DNA of 5,238 nucleotides from Clostridiales bacterium (GTDB taxonomy: Bacteria > Bacillota > Clostridia > Peptostreptococcales > Anaerovoracaceae). Positions 1-5,238 of the stretch are shown piece after piece (within the stretch, counting starts at the first letter, position 1; every line of letters starts with the position of its first letter). The position numbers were made by a program, and so were the translations under genes. The stretch lies in NCBI GenBank assembly GCA_009778415.1, contig WRJV01000161.1, positions 1-5,238 on the forward strand, given 5' to 3'. A model generated the notes under the pieces. It saw only the letters and a list, made by a program, of their open reading frames with translations. It was not told the DNA's origin and did not search any database.

Positions 1-1
1 C

Positions 2-202
2 GGCGAATATGAAAACGGCGGGCTTGAAAAAGTAGAAAAAGCTGTCAAAAGCATTATCGGCGGGATTGACGCCGTCGTGTTTCACGAAGGGCTCAAAGGA
101 GCGTACAAGCAGCTCTGCCGAGACACAGGCGAGAAATACAACGTCCCAGCGCGAAAGCACAAAGCGCTTCGGTCGCCAGAAGAGTTGTTGAACAAAGCGT
201 AA
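2..202 (+). CDS. C-terminal fragment of an unidentified protein (5' end outside window)
   Basis: An open frame enters from the left edge and ends at TAA 200-202, leaving 66 residues. It is accepted as coding because the frame is open from the first base, its stop overlaps the Shine-Dalgarno of the next gene (AAGGAG 202-207), and the composition looks like a soluble alpha/beta protein tail. A hydrophobic stretch, SIIGGIDAVVFHEG, is followed by a Lys/Arg-rich, helical-looking end finishing SPEELLNKA. I do not recognise the family and assign no function. It sits 14 nt before a FkbM-type methyltransferase gene, so the two are probably co-transcribed. That would fit a surface-glycan or similar modification locus, but only by association. 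Confidence 0.6.
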   Translation, partial: GEYENGGLEKVEKAVKSIIGGIDAVVFHEGLKGAYKQLCRDTGEKYNVPARKHKALRSPEELLNKA

Positions 203-207
203 AGGAG
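202..207 (+). promoter_or_regulatory. Ribosome binding site for the FkbM-type methyltransferase
   Basis: AAGGAG lies 9 nt before ATG 217-219 and begins on the last base of the upstream TAA. This supports the chosen start and suggests the two genes share a transcript, with possible re-initiation by the same ribosomes. Confidence 0.7.
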
Positions 208-216
208 AGTTTCCCC

Positions 217-1125
217 ATGCCAGAAAAAAACGCAGACGGCCAAACAGCCGCGAACTACCCCATCGATGACAAGTTCGTATCCCTCATAGAGGATTTTAAG
301 GGTCTCTCGTACATGCAGATATACCACTTGATGCTTGGCCGGTACAAATCTTTCCCCGCCGAGTCGCGCATCCAGTTTGAAGAGTACTGCAGCAAGCACC
401 CGCTTTGGGGTTCGCTTTGCGACGCAGGGGACGACCATCAGGTCTTCGAAAACAGGGCGCATGCGCTGCACGAGCACTGGGTTGATTTGCTGTGGCTGTA
501 CTACCGCTTGAGCGACTACCGCTCCCGCCACATCCTGTTCGCTTTAGTCAACAACTGGTACTACTTCGATTTGAACTCGCTGAAAAATGTCCGAGAGCAC
601 CTTTACCATGAGAATTTCGACATGGACGTATTAAAATGCTGCAAAGACGAGGTCTTCGTAGATATCGGAGCATACGCAGGCGCCAGCGTCATCAAATACA
701 TCAATACGTACAAAGACTACAAAACAATATACTGCTATGAAATCTCACCTGACAATCTGTCAATGCTGAGCAAAAACTTGGCAAAATACAAAAATATAAC
801 AATCTGCCCAAAGAACGCCTCGGACAAATCCGACAGCGACGGTGCGTCAGTTGAAACAACGACTATCGACGAAGATATTGAGGAACCAGTCACTTTCATC
901 AAAATAAGCACCATGGGCGACGAACAGAAAGCGCTTGCGGGCTGCTCAGCCCACATTAGGGGAAGCAAGCCGAAACTTGCGGTTTCTGTCCACCACAAAA
1001 TTGAGAACATCTGGAGAATACCCAGGATGCTCGATGAAATCTGCCCAGGGTACAATTTTTACCTGCGCTACCACGGTACGTCCGTCTTCCCAACAGAACT
1101 GTCCTTGCTTGCGACGCACGAATAG
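217..1125 (+). CDS. FkbM family SAM-dependent methyltransferase with altered core motif
   Basis: The 302-residue cytosolic protein has an N-terminal helical region (about 1-140) and a Rossmann-type methyltransferase domain (about 145-300). Motif I is VDIGAYAGASV at 148-158. The acidic end of strand 2, YEISPDN at 174-180, should bind the SAM ribose. A family-typical TTIDED follows at 215-220, and the C-terminus contains PKLAVSVHH, IPRMLDEICPGY and YLRYHG, as FkbM proteins of Bacillota do. FkbM enzymes usually O-methylate sugars or other hydroxyls; the substrate here is unknown. Two oddities stand out. The conserved K-M-D-I-E-G-A-E stretch reads KISTMGDE (229-236), so the key Asp and the Glu before Gly are gone. 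The segment between SDK (202-204) and TTIDED is also shorter than usual. The start is fixed by the AAGGAG 9 nt upstream. The enzyme may be impaired or have a changed substrate. Confidence 0.85.
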   Translation: MPEKNADGQTAANYPIDDKFVSLIEDFKGLSYMQIYHLMLGRYKSFPAESRIQFEEYCSKHPLWGSLCDAGDDHQVFENRAHALHEHWVDLLWLYYRLSDYRSRHILFALVNNWYYFDLNSLKNVREHLYHENFDMDVLKCCKDEVFVDIGAYAGASVIKYINTYKDYKTIYCYEISPDNLSMLSKNLAKYKNITICPKNASDKSDSDGASVETTTIDEDIEEPVTFIKISTMGDEQKALAGCSAHIRGSKPKLAVSVHHKIENIWRIPRMLDEICPGYNFYLRYHGTSVFPTELSLLATHE

Positions 1126-1157
1126 CATTTATCTTTAGTTTTTCGTCATGGCATAGA
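1126..1157. other. Convergent intergenic gap
   Basis: These 32 A/T-rich bases separate the stop of the methyltransferase gene (plus) from the stop of the aminotransferase gene (minus). A T-rich run lies at 1133-1145, but I find no G/C-rich stem before it on either strand, so I do not call a rho-independent terminator. Both operons end here or read into each other. Confidence 0.6.
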
Positions 1158-2387
1158 TTAAGCATCCCGCACCTTTCCGGGTATTGCCCGACACCGTTCT
1201 TCCGATATGGACGCCACTGAAACCCTGAGCCCTTTGGCAAGCGGCACGAGGAATATCCCGTCCTTTTGCAGCTTTTCCCCTATTTCGTCCGGGTTGTTGC
1301 AGGGTATCGACGCGAAAAAACCAGCATCGAAGGGGACTATCGCAAGCCCTGCGCCCTTTGCCGCGCTTTCAAAGGACTTCCCCCTTCTGAGGAGCATGTC
1401 CCGGTACCCTTTTCTCTCATCGTCGACTTTCTTCAGCAGAGCCTCGTCGGCGTAAATTCTGGAAAGGACTGTCATGGCAGACCTTGGGCAGTTTGACCAA
1501 GTGCCTCGCGCTGAAAATTCGCAGACCCTCACGAATTCGTCGGCAATGCCCTTGTTTTGCGTCAGGCACATCATCGCGCCGCTTCTCATCCCGTACAGCG
1601 TGAAGGTCTTCGAAAGGCTGTACGCTATTACCGGCAGAATGTTCTCAGGCAGTTTTTCAAGCTTGGGCAAAAAGCTTCTGCATTCTTCTGCGTCCCCGGC
1701 GAAATCTATGTATGCTGCATCAATGAGTATTGTAGCTTTTCTTTCGCCGGTGCAAACTGATTTTAAGCTTTCTATCACCTTGTCCCAGTCGCCGACTGTC
1801 AGCGAGTACCCGGTCGGGTTGTGGGCCGGAGTGTTTATTATGACGACAAGCCGACCCTGCCTGTCCATGAGTTCCCTGGCTTTTTCGCTGAATGAAGATA
1901 TGTTGAACTGCCTGTTTCCGTCAAACAGCTCGTAGGTCGCTATTTTTCTGCCGATCTCCTGAGCAATCGTGCTGTACGGTGCCCAGAACCAGTCGGATGT
2001 CAAGATTTCGTCCCCGTATTTCGAAAAATTGGAAATTGTGTTTCTGATGGCGCCGGTCCCTCCCGGCGTGGCTACCACTCCTGTGAAGCAGTCCGGCTCA
2101 AAATTGCCGAAAGCAGCTTTTTTTACTGCATTTTTGAATTCAGCCGTGCCGCCAATAGGTGCGTAATCTGCGTAATCAACAGGGTCAAGGCTTTTAAGGA
2201 CTTCTACGACTGACGAAAGCACGATGAGCTTCCCGCCGTCGTCGAGCAGCGAGCCGATGGTTGCGTTCACAACCGCATCCTTCCCGATTTTTGCTTCAAG
2301 CTCCTTTGCTTTCCTGTTTATCCCGAAAATTTTGTCTTCAAAAGGAATAGCTCTGCCATTTTGTTCAGCAAATATAAAATTGCTCAT
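1158..2387 (-). CDS. PLP-dependent class I/II aminotransferase (aromatic/aspartate type)
   Basis: This 409-residue fold-type I aminotransferase has a normal length for the family and should transfer an amino group between an amino acid, probably aromatic or acidic, and a 2-oxo acid in the cytosol. Visible landmarks (from Met 2385-2387) are YAPIGGT near 75-81, the phosphate-site loop PGGTGAIR at 108-115, a Trp in SDWFW (131-135) placed to stack on the cofactor, NTPAHNPTGY at 185-194 with the Asn contacting PLP, DAAYIDF at 223-229 with the Asp pairing to the pyridine nitrogen, SLSKTFTLYGMR at 257-268 with the Schiff-base Lys260 and phosphate-binding Arg268, and the substrate-carboxylate Arg388 in RVSVAS. 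All catalytic residues are present, so it should be active. An ATG nine bases upstream (2394-2396) abuts the Shine-Dalgarno, so the internal ATG at 2387 is preferred. It is second in an operon with the hydrolase. The exact substrate cannot be read from sequence. Confidence 0.93.
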   Translation of the reverse strand: MSNFIFAEQNGRAIPFEDKIFGINRKAKELEAKIGKDAVVNATIGSLLDDGGKLIVLSSVVEVLKSLDPVDYADYAPIGGTAEFKNAVKKAAFGNFEPDCFTGVVATPGGTGAIRNTISNFSKYGDEILTSDWFWAPYSTIAQEIGRKIATYELFDGNRQFNISSFSEKARELMDRQGRLVVIINTPAHNPTGYSLTVGDWDKVIESLKSVCTGERKATILIDAAYIDFAGDAEECRSFLPKLEKLPENILPVIAYSLSKTFTLYGMRSGAMMCLTQNKGIADEFVRVCEFSARGTWSNCPRSAMTVLSRIYADEALLKKVDDERKGYRDMLLRRGKSFESAAKGAGLAIVPFDAGFFASIPCNNPDEIGEKLQKDGIFLVPLAKGLRVSVASISEERCRAIPGKVRDA

Positions 2388-2396
2388 GTTCTTCAT

Positions 2397-2402
2397 CCTC
2401 TC
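2397..2402 (-). promoter_or_regulatory. Ribosome binding site deciding the aminotransferase start
   Basis: On the minus strand, GAGAGG directly touches the upstream ATG (2394-2396, spacing 0) and is 9 nt from the next in-frame ATG (2385-2387). Only the second spacing is workable, so translation should begin at MSNFIF rather than MKNMSNF. Confidence 0.7.
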
Positions 2403-2425
2403 GCTCTGTAATTTTAATAATGCCG

Positions 2426-3121
2426 TTAAGCAGCTCCGTCATCGAAAAGCCCCGCAAGCGAGTGCCCTTCTTGCAGCAAAACAGGCATGGACAGGTGCTT
2501 CAGCTCATCGCCTGAATAGACAGGCATAGGTTCTGGCCTTGCGTTGAAATTGCCTGCGACAAGTTTTCGGAAGTCTTGCATGAACCTTGGAACCTTGTCT
2601 TGTGAATTGCTTTGTAGGCTATCGTCCGCATGGGAAAACAGCACAAGCCTAACGACCCTTTCAGCACGCTTGACGGCGAATTTCACCGCGATCCAAGCGC
2701 CCAAGGACTCGCCGACAAATACGGCGCTACCTACGTGCAGGCCTGTTACGGCTGCATCGAGCCAGTTGACATAATCGTCAGTGTTTAAAGGCAGCTGCCG
2801 TTCGTCGCTCCTGCCGGGCTCGCCTGGGATGTCGATCGCATACACTCGGTACTCCTTCGAGAGCTCCTCAATGTCCTTAATCCACATAGCTGAGTTCATG
2901 CCACTTCCGTGCAGGAGCACAACCGGAAGGTTGACCGTTTTGCCTGCGGCAACCACGAACGTGTTCCCATACGGCGTTTCAACGGAAAGCTCTTGATATG
3001 GCACCTCCAGCTTTTCAAGCATATGGTGGTATTGCTCGAAAACGGCTGCCTCGCCTTCTTCTGATTTAAATGCGTTCATTTTGTCTTTTACCTTTCTGCC
3101 TACGCTCATGCAAAATTCCAT
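2426..3121 (-). CDS. Alpha/beta hydrolase with shortened or disrupted C-terminus
   Basis: The 231-residue protein belongs to the alpha/beta hydrolase fold. The oxyanion loop is HGSGMN at 71-76, the loop after strand 4 is DIPGEPGRSD at 97-106, and the nucleophile elbow is GESLG at 137-141 with Ser139. Family members usually run to about 250-290 residues, with strand 7 followed by a G-x-x-D acid and later a G-H catalytic His. Here the strand-7 segment MPVLL (212-216) jumps directly to QEGHSLAGLF and stops at 231, so the acid and about 30 residues are absent, although a GH (219-220) remains. The lid after LVLF (159-162) also looks short. The protein may be inactive or unstable. Substrate is unknown. 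The start at 3121 has GAGG 4 nt upstream; Met5 (3109) and Met15 (3079, MNAFKSEEG, a common family beginning) are alternatives. It lies downstream of a strong promoter and 38 nt before the aminotransferase start. Confidence 0.8.
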   Translation of the reverse strand: MEFCMSVGRKVKDKMNAFKSEEGEAAVFEQYHHMLEKLEVPYQELSVETPYGNTFVVAAGKTVNLPVVLLHGSGMNSAMWIKDIEELSKEYRVYAIDIPGEPGRSDERQLPLNTDDYVNWLDAAVTGLHVGSAVFVGESLGAWIAVKFAVKRAERVVRLVLFSHADDSLQSNSQDKVPRFMQDFRKLVAGNFNARPEPMPVYSGDELKHLSMPVLLQEGHSLAGLFDDGAA

Positions 3122-3125
3122 GCTG

Positions 3126-3129
3126 CCTC
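3126..3129 (-). promoter_or_regulatory. Ribosome binding site for the alpha/beta hydrolase
   Basis: GAGG (inside TTTGAGG, minus strand) lies 4 nt before ATG 3119-3121 and 16 nt before the next ATG at 3107-3109. The spacing favours the first ATG but is short, so the start remains uncertain. Confidence 0.5.
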
Positions 3130-3139
3130 AAATCAAAAC

Positions 3140-3156
3140 AGATGCGTGCCGCATCT
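3140..3156 (-). promoter_or_regulatory. Perfect inverted repeat over the predicted transcription start
   Basis: AGATGCG-TGC-CGCATCT (plus-strand reading) is a 7-bp perfect inverted repeat with a 3-nt centre. It begins 2 nt downstream of the -10 hexamer and so covers the expected start site near 3152. It could be a repressor operator in the DNA or a 5' hairpin in the mRNA. No T-run follows, so it is not a terminator. Its function is an inference from position. Confidence 0.5.
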
Positions 3157-3158
3157 TC

Positions 3159-3187
3159 ATAATAATACACATGCATTGAAGTGTCAA
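3159..3187 (-). promoter_or_regulatory. Sigma-70 type promoter for the hydrolase-aminotransferase operon
   Basis: On the minus strand, TTGACA (3182-3187) is a perfect -35 hexamer. Exactly 17 nt later comes TATTAT (3159-3164), one mismatch from the -10 consensus TATAAT. The predicted start is near 3152, giving a leader of about 30 nt before the hydrolase ATG. The promoter lies in the 88-nt gap after trmB, so it separates the two minus-strand operons or adds a second start within one long transcript. Confidence 0.8.
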
Positions 3188-3210
3188 CACCCTCCAAATA
3201 TGACTGGCAA

Positions 3211-3858
3211 TCAGCTGCCCTCCACTAGCCGCACATAATATATCCTGCGCCCCTCCGCGATGAATTTCTCCTCGTACTCAGATGTGACCTGCGCTGCCTC
3301 AAAGGCTGAGCTGTGCAAATCAGACGTTATTTCCGATATGGCAAACAGCCCGGTGTCCTCTGCTTCCTGCACGGTAAAATCAAAGAAGGCGCCGTCGTCG
3401 GTCTTAACCTCCACAAAACCGCCAGGCCTTAAGATTTTTTTATACTGCATCAGGTAATTCCTGTGAGTCAGCCTCCTGTGGGAATGGCCTTTCTTCGGCC
3501 ATGGGTCGCTGAAGTTCAGGTATATGCCCGACACCTCGGATTCAGAAAACAGCTCCCCCGGGTCTTTCACGAGTTCGCATGCAAACCTCACGTTGCCGGG
3601 TTCTGCCTGGTCCAGCTTTTGCAACGCACGGAAAACCACGCTGAGATGCCCTTCGATGCCTATGTAGTTCCTGCTTGGGTGCGCTTCTGCCTGCTTTATC
3701 AGGAAATTCCCTTTCCCCGAGCCGATTTCCAGGAAAAGATCGTTTTCATTTCCAAAAATGCTGTTCCATATGCCTGCAAGCTCCGGCGCATTGCCCACAA
3801 AACAATGCCTGTAACTTAAGATTCTTTCCTCAAGGTTCCTGACTTTCCTCTGCCGCAT
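3211..3858 (-). CDS. trmB: tRNA (guanine-N7-)-methyltransferase TrmB
   Basis: The 215-residue enzyme makes m7G, typically at position 46 of the tRNA variable loop, using SAM in the cytosol. The evidence is the N-terminal MRQRKVRN, SAM motif I EIGSGKG at 44-50, GIEGHLSVVFRALQK at 67-81, the family signature NFSDPWPKKGHSHRRLTH at 115-132 with the catalytic/tRNA-binding Asp118, and the C-terminal TSEYEEKF at 192-199. Length and motif order match bacterial TrmB. An in-frame ATG at 3955-3957 would add 33 residues of basic, non-family sequence and overlap the upstream gene; the Met at 3856-3858 is chosen because family homology begins there and CAGGG lies 7 nt upstream. The gene starts 14 nt after the L,D-transpeptidase stop, so it is probably the last gene of a queT-ldt-trmB operon. 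Confidence 0.96.
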   Translation of the reverse strand: MRQRKVRNLEERILSYRHCFVGNAPELAGIWNSIFGNENDLFLEIGSGKGNFLIKQAEAHPSRNYIGIEGHLSVVFRALQKLDQAEPGNVRFACELVKDPGELFSESEVSGIYLNFSDPWPKKGHSHRRLTHRNYLMQYKKILRPGGFVEVKTDDGAFFDFTVQEAEDTGLFAISEITSDLHSSAFEAAQVTSEYEEKFIAEGRRIYYVRLVEGS

Positions 3859-3872
3859 TTGACTGCCCTGCC

Positions 3873-4931
3873 TTATTCGATTACGACTACGATAGTCTCC
3901 CCGTGGACGTACCAGTCGTAAATGAACTTGGCGTGCGAAGTGTAGTTCCTCACGCATTTGTGAGACAAGGGGACAGTCCCTATGCTCCTTGAAAACTCCT
4001 GTATCCCCGGGGTTATCCGCGAGCCGTCCTCGCTGTACCTGAAAGCCACCCCTATGCCGTGTATATATGCCCCGGCTGTGAACCTGATGGCGTATGGCGC
4101 ATAGCCCTCCACCTCGTCTGTGCCGTCAAAGAGATAGTAGAACCTCTCCCTCTTTTCGATGGCATAGAAGTACCCGAGAGGTGTTGGCTGATAGTACTTG
4201 CCGACTTTTCCTGTTGTGGCAAGGCTGTACGAAACAACAGTCCAACCGCCGGGGTCGCGTTTTTCAAAGGTAGCTATGTTTTGGTTGCTGCGGTCTACGA
4301 CTATGGCCTTGTCAAGAGCCGTGAGGCAATCGTCGGTGCGGACGTACTTGGCAGGTATGTAGTATATCTTGTCGCTTTCAACCAAGACAACTTTGACAAA
4401 GCCTTCATCCTCCCTGATTACCCTGACGAGCGCCCCGTCAGGTATGTAGCAAAATTCCTTCTTGTCAGATATGTCTGGATACCCTGGGGCGCTTGCCGAC
4501 CTGCTGCCCCCTGCCTGGTCGGTGTTCTTGCCATAGTAATACGGGGCATCCCCTTTTCGGTTCTTGTAATTGTCCACATACGTTATCCTTCCCCGCGAAA
4601 ACTCCTCATCTGCCTTTTGCAGCGCCTCGACCATTTTTTCAAACCGGAAAGCCCTCGGTTCGCCGTCTGCATCGTACGTATATGGTTCCGGGACAAGGTA
4701 TTTGTCGTACTTCAAGTCAAATTTGACAGTATCAGGCTGCCCAGCTTCAATAGGCGGTTCCTCGAAAAGCTGCGCTACCTCAATAGGCGGCTCTTCAATC
4801 AGTTCTTCTGCCGGAGCCTCCATTGCTTCTGCGTATTCTCTGACCTCTTCAATTACCGGCACCAGTATGGCGGCGCCGAGCAAAACCACGCACAGCGAAA
4901 GCGCGGCCAGTATCAAGCTGACATGTCTCAT
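3873..4931 (-). CDS. Membrane-anchored L,D-transpeptidase (YkuD domain)
   Basis: The 352-residue protein has an N-terminal hydrophobic segment (about 4-26) with no clear cleavage site, so it is probably a signal anchor facing outward. An acidic Pro/Glu linker follows (27-67) with an 11-residue tandem repeat, then a mixed region. An SH3-like stretch lies at about 159-200 (YIPDGALVRV to YYIPAKYV). The C-terminal YkuD domain (about 207-352) should form L,D (3-3) peptidoglycan cross-links or attach proteins to the wall. Catalytic candidates are His291 in YIHGIG, and His324, Cys326 and Arg328 in SHKCVRN. The family norm is SHGC[VI]R, so the Gly is replaced by Lys325 while the nucleophile and Arg remain; activity is likely. 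Its ATG overlaps the queT stop as ATGA, with GAGGTGAT 6 nt upstream inside queT, indicating translational coupling. Confidence 0.9.
   Translation of the reverse strand: MRHVSLILAALSLCVVLLGAAILVPVIEEVREYAEAMEAPAEELIEEPPIEVAQLFEEPPIEAGQPDTVKFDLKYDKYLVPEPYTYDADGEPRAFRFEKMVEALQKADEEFSRGRITYVDNYKNRKGDAPYYYGKNTDQAGGSRSASAPGYPDISDKKEFCYIPDGALVRVIREDEGFVKVVLVESDKIYYIPAKYVRTDDCLTALDKAIVVDRSNQNIATFEKRDPGGWTVVSYSLATTGKVGKYYQPTPLGYFYAIEKRERFYYLFDGTDEVEGYAPYAIRFTAGAYIHGIGVAFRYSEDGSRITPGIQEFSRSIGTVPLSHKCVRNYTSHAKFIYDWYVHGETIVVVIE
4731..4796 (-). repeat. Tandem 33-bp (11-codon) repeat in the transpeptidase linker
   Basis: Residues 46-56 (EEPPIEVAQLF) and 57-67 (EEPPIEAGQPD) are two adjacent copies. The DNA copies begin with near-identical runs (CAATAGGCGG on the plus strand at 4748-4757 and 4781-4790), 33 bp apart. 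This looks like a recent in-frame duplication in the extracytoplasmic spacer. Confidence 0.8.
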
Positions 4932-5238
4932 TTGAAAATCACCTCAAACTTTTTCAAATAGCAGAGAAGCGGGTACCCCAGTACGTAGCATGCGCAAACC
5001 TGACCTGCTGCCACCCAAGCCATGCATGCGAGCAGCGGCATCGGTATGCCGTACACAAAATACAGCATGGCCCCAATAACGACACCGTTGACTGCCACAG
5101 GCGGCATCGGCACGAGAGCCGGCTTTTCCCTGAGCTTGTAGGAAAGCCACGCCGCCAATAGGCTTGAAAGGCTGCCGCACACGAGGTCAACCACCCCGTT
5201 TGGGCTCACCGCATTGGCCACAAGGCATCCGACAAACA
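4928..5238 (-). CDS. queT: QueT family queuosine-precursor transporter, S-component (partial)
   Basis: The C-terminal 102 residues of an integral membrane protein run off the right edge; the true start is outside. The family match rests on FVGCLVANAVSPNG, then VVDLVCGSLSSLLAAWLSYKL, PMPPVAVNGVVIGAML and the end GQVCACYVLGYPLL, which follow the order seen in QueT (PF06177) proteins. At least three hydrophobic segments are visible (about 14-33, 45-63, 67-92). QueT proteins are thought to be substrate-binding subunits of ECF-type transporters that import queuosine precursors (preQ1/preQ0 or queuine) for tRNA wobble-base modification. The GTG at 5219-5221 is an internal Val codon, not the start, because family-like sequence continues upstream of it. 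A preQ1 riboswitch, often found before such genes, would lie outside the window. The gene is coupled to the transpeptidase through ATGA. Confidence 0.87.
   Translation of the reverse strand, partial: FVGCLVANAVSPNGVVDLVCGSLSSLLAAWLSYKLREKPALVPMPPVAVNGVVIGAMLYFVYGIPMPLLACMAWVAAGQVCACYVLGYPLLCYLKKFEVIFK
4938..4945 (-). promoter_or_regulatory. Ribosome binding site for the L,D-transpeptidase, inside queT
   Basis: GAGGTGAT on the minus strand lies 6 nt before ATG 4929-4931 and is embedded in the final codons of queT. With the 4-base ATGA overlap it fixes the start and makes translational coupling likely. Confidence 0.75.

Noticed and set aside
82..531. 149-codon minus-strand open frame over the start of the FkbM gene
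   Set aside because: It spans the junction of two plus-strand genes and overlaps their coding sequence antisense; no domain is visible.
1100..1165. Possible bidirectional terminator between the convergent genes
   Set aside because: The T-rich run has no stable G/C-rich stem beside it; TGCG-A-CGCA at the end of the FkbM gene has a one-base loop and cannot form a hairpin.
3162..3167. Second TATTAT -10 candidate overlapping the chosen one
   Set aside because: It is only 14 nt from TTGACA, whereas the chosen hexamer at 3159-3164 gives the optimal 17-nt spacer.
3201..3222. Possible trmB terminator (GGCA/TGCC pairing around the stop)
   Set aside because: Only four pairs with a six-base loop and no following T-run.
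3859..3957. 33-residue N-terminal extension of TrmB
   Set aside because: It would overlap the transpeptidase 3' end by 85 nt and adds Arg-rich sequence unlike TrmB. Homology starts at MRQRKVRN.
4059..4961. 300-codon open frame on the plus strand, antisense to the L,D-transpeptidase gene
   Set aside because: It has no recognisable family and is the complement of a gene with clear YkuD motifs, a good Shine-Dalgarno and operon fit. Its length follows from codon bias of the real gene.
5219..5221. GTG start codon for queT
   Set aside because: QueT-like sequence (FVGCL) continues upstream to the window edge, so this GTG encodes an internal Val.
1..5238. CRISPR array, tRNA/rRNA gene, insertion sequence, toxin-antitoxin or defence locus
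   Set aside because: No spaced direct repeats, cloverleaf-like sequences, transposase motifs or small paired toxin/antitoxin frames were seen on either strand.

Overview
The window is an ordinary-looking stretch of bacterial chromosome, roughly half G+C and almost fully coding. It has two convergent blocks: a short plus-strand block (1-1125) and a longer minus-strand block (1158-5238). The gene content suggests Bacillota or a close relative: a QueT-type S-component, a Clostridia/Bacilli-like TrmB, strong GAGG-type ribosome binding sites and an L,D-transpeptidase with an acidic linker. This placement is an inference. A diderm class such as Negativicutes, or Synergistota, cannot be excluded.

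Plus strand: the C-terminal 66 codons of an unidentified protein (2-202) run straight into a FkbM-type SAM-dependent methyltransferase gene (217-1125), whose Shine-Dalgarno overlaps the previous stop codon. The methyltransferase keeps its SAM-binding motif. It has lost most of the normally invariant D-[IV]-E-G motif and is shortened just before it.

Minus strand, in order of transcription: the 3' part of queT (queuosine-precursor uptake, 5238-4928), an L,D-transpeptidase gene whose start overlaps the queT stop as ATGA (4931-3873), and trmB (tRNA m7G46 methyltransferase, 3858-3211), 14 nt further on. These three look like one operon: two tRNA-modification functions on either side of a cell-wall cross-linking enzyme. 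The 88-nt gap after trmB holds a near-consensus sigma-70 promoter (TTGACA, 17 nt, TATTAT) with a perfect 7-bp inverted repeat over the predicted start site. It should drive a second operon: an alpha/beta hydrolase with an abnormal C-terminus (3121-2426) and a class I aromatic/aspartate-type aminotransferase (2387-1158).

I see no mobile element, CRISPR array, RNA gene, prophage or clear defence system, and no convincing undescribed multi-gene system. The best second-look items are the departures from family norm in three enzymes (the FkbM motif, the hydrolase catalytic acid, and SHKCVRN in the transpeptidase) and the promoter/palindrome at 3140-3187. There is no gene-free stretch above 300 bases; the longest gap is 3122-3210.
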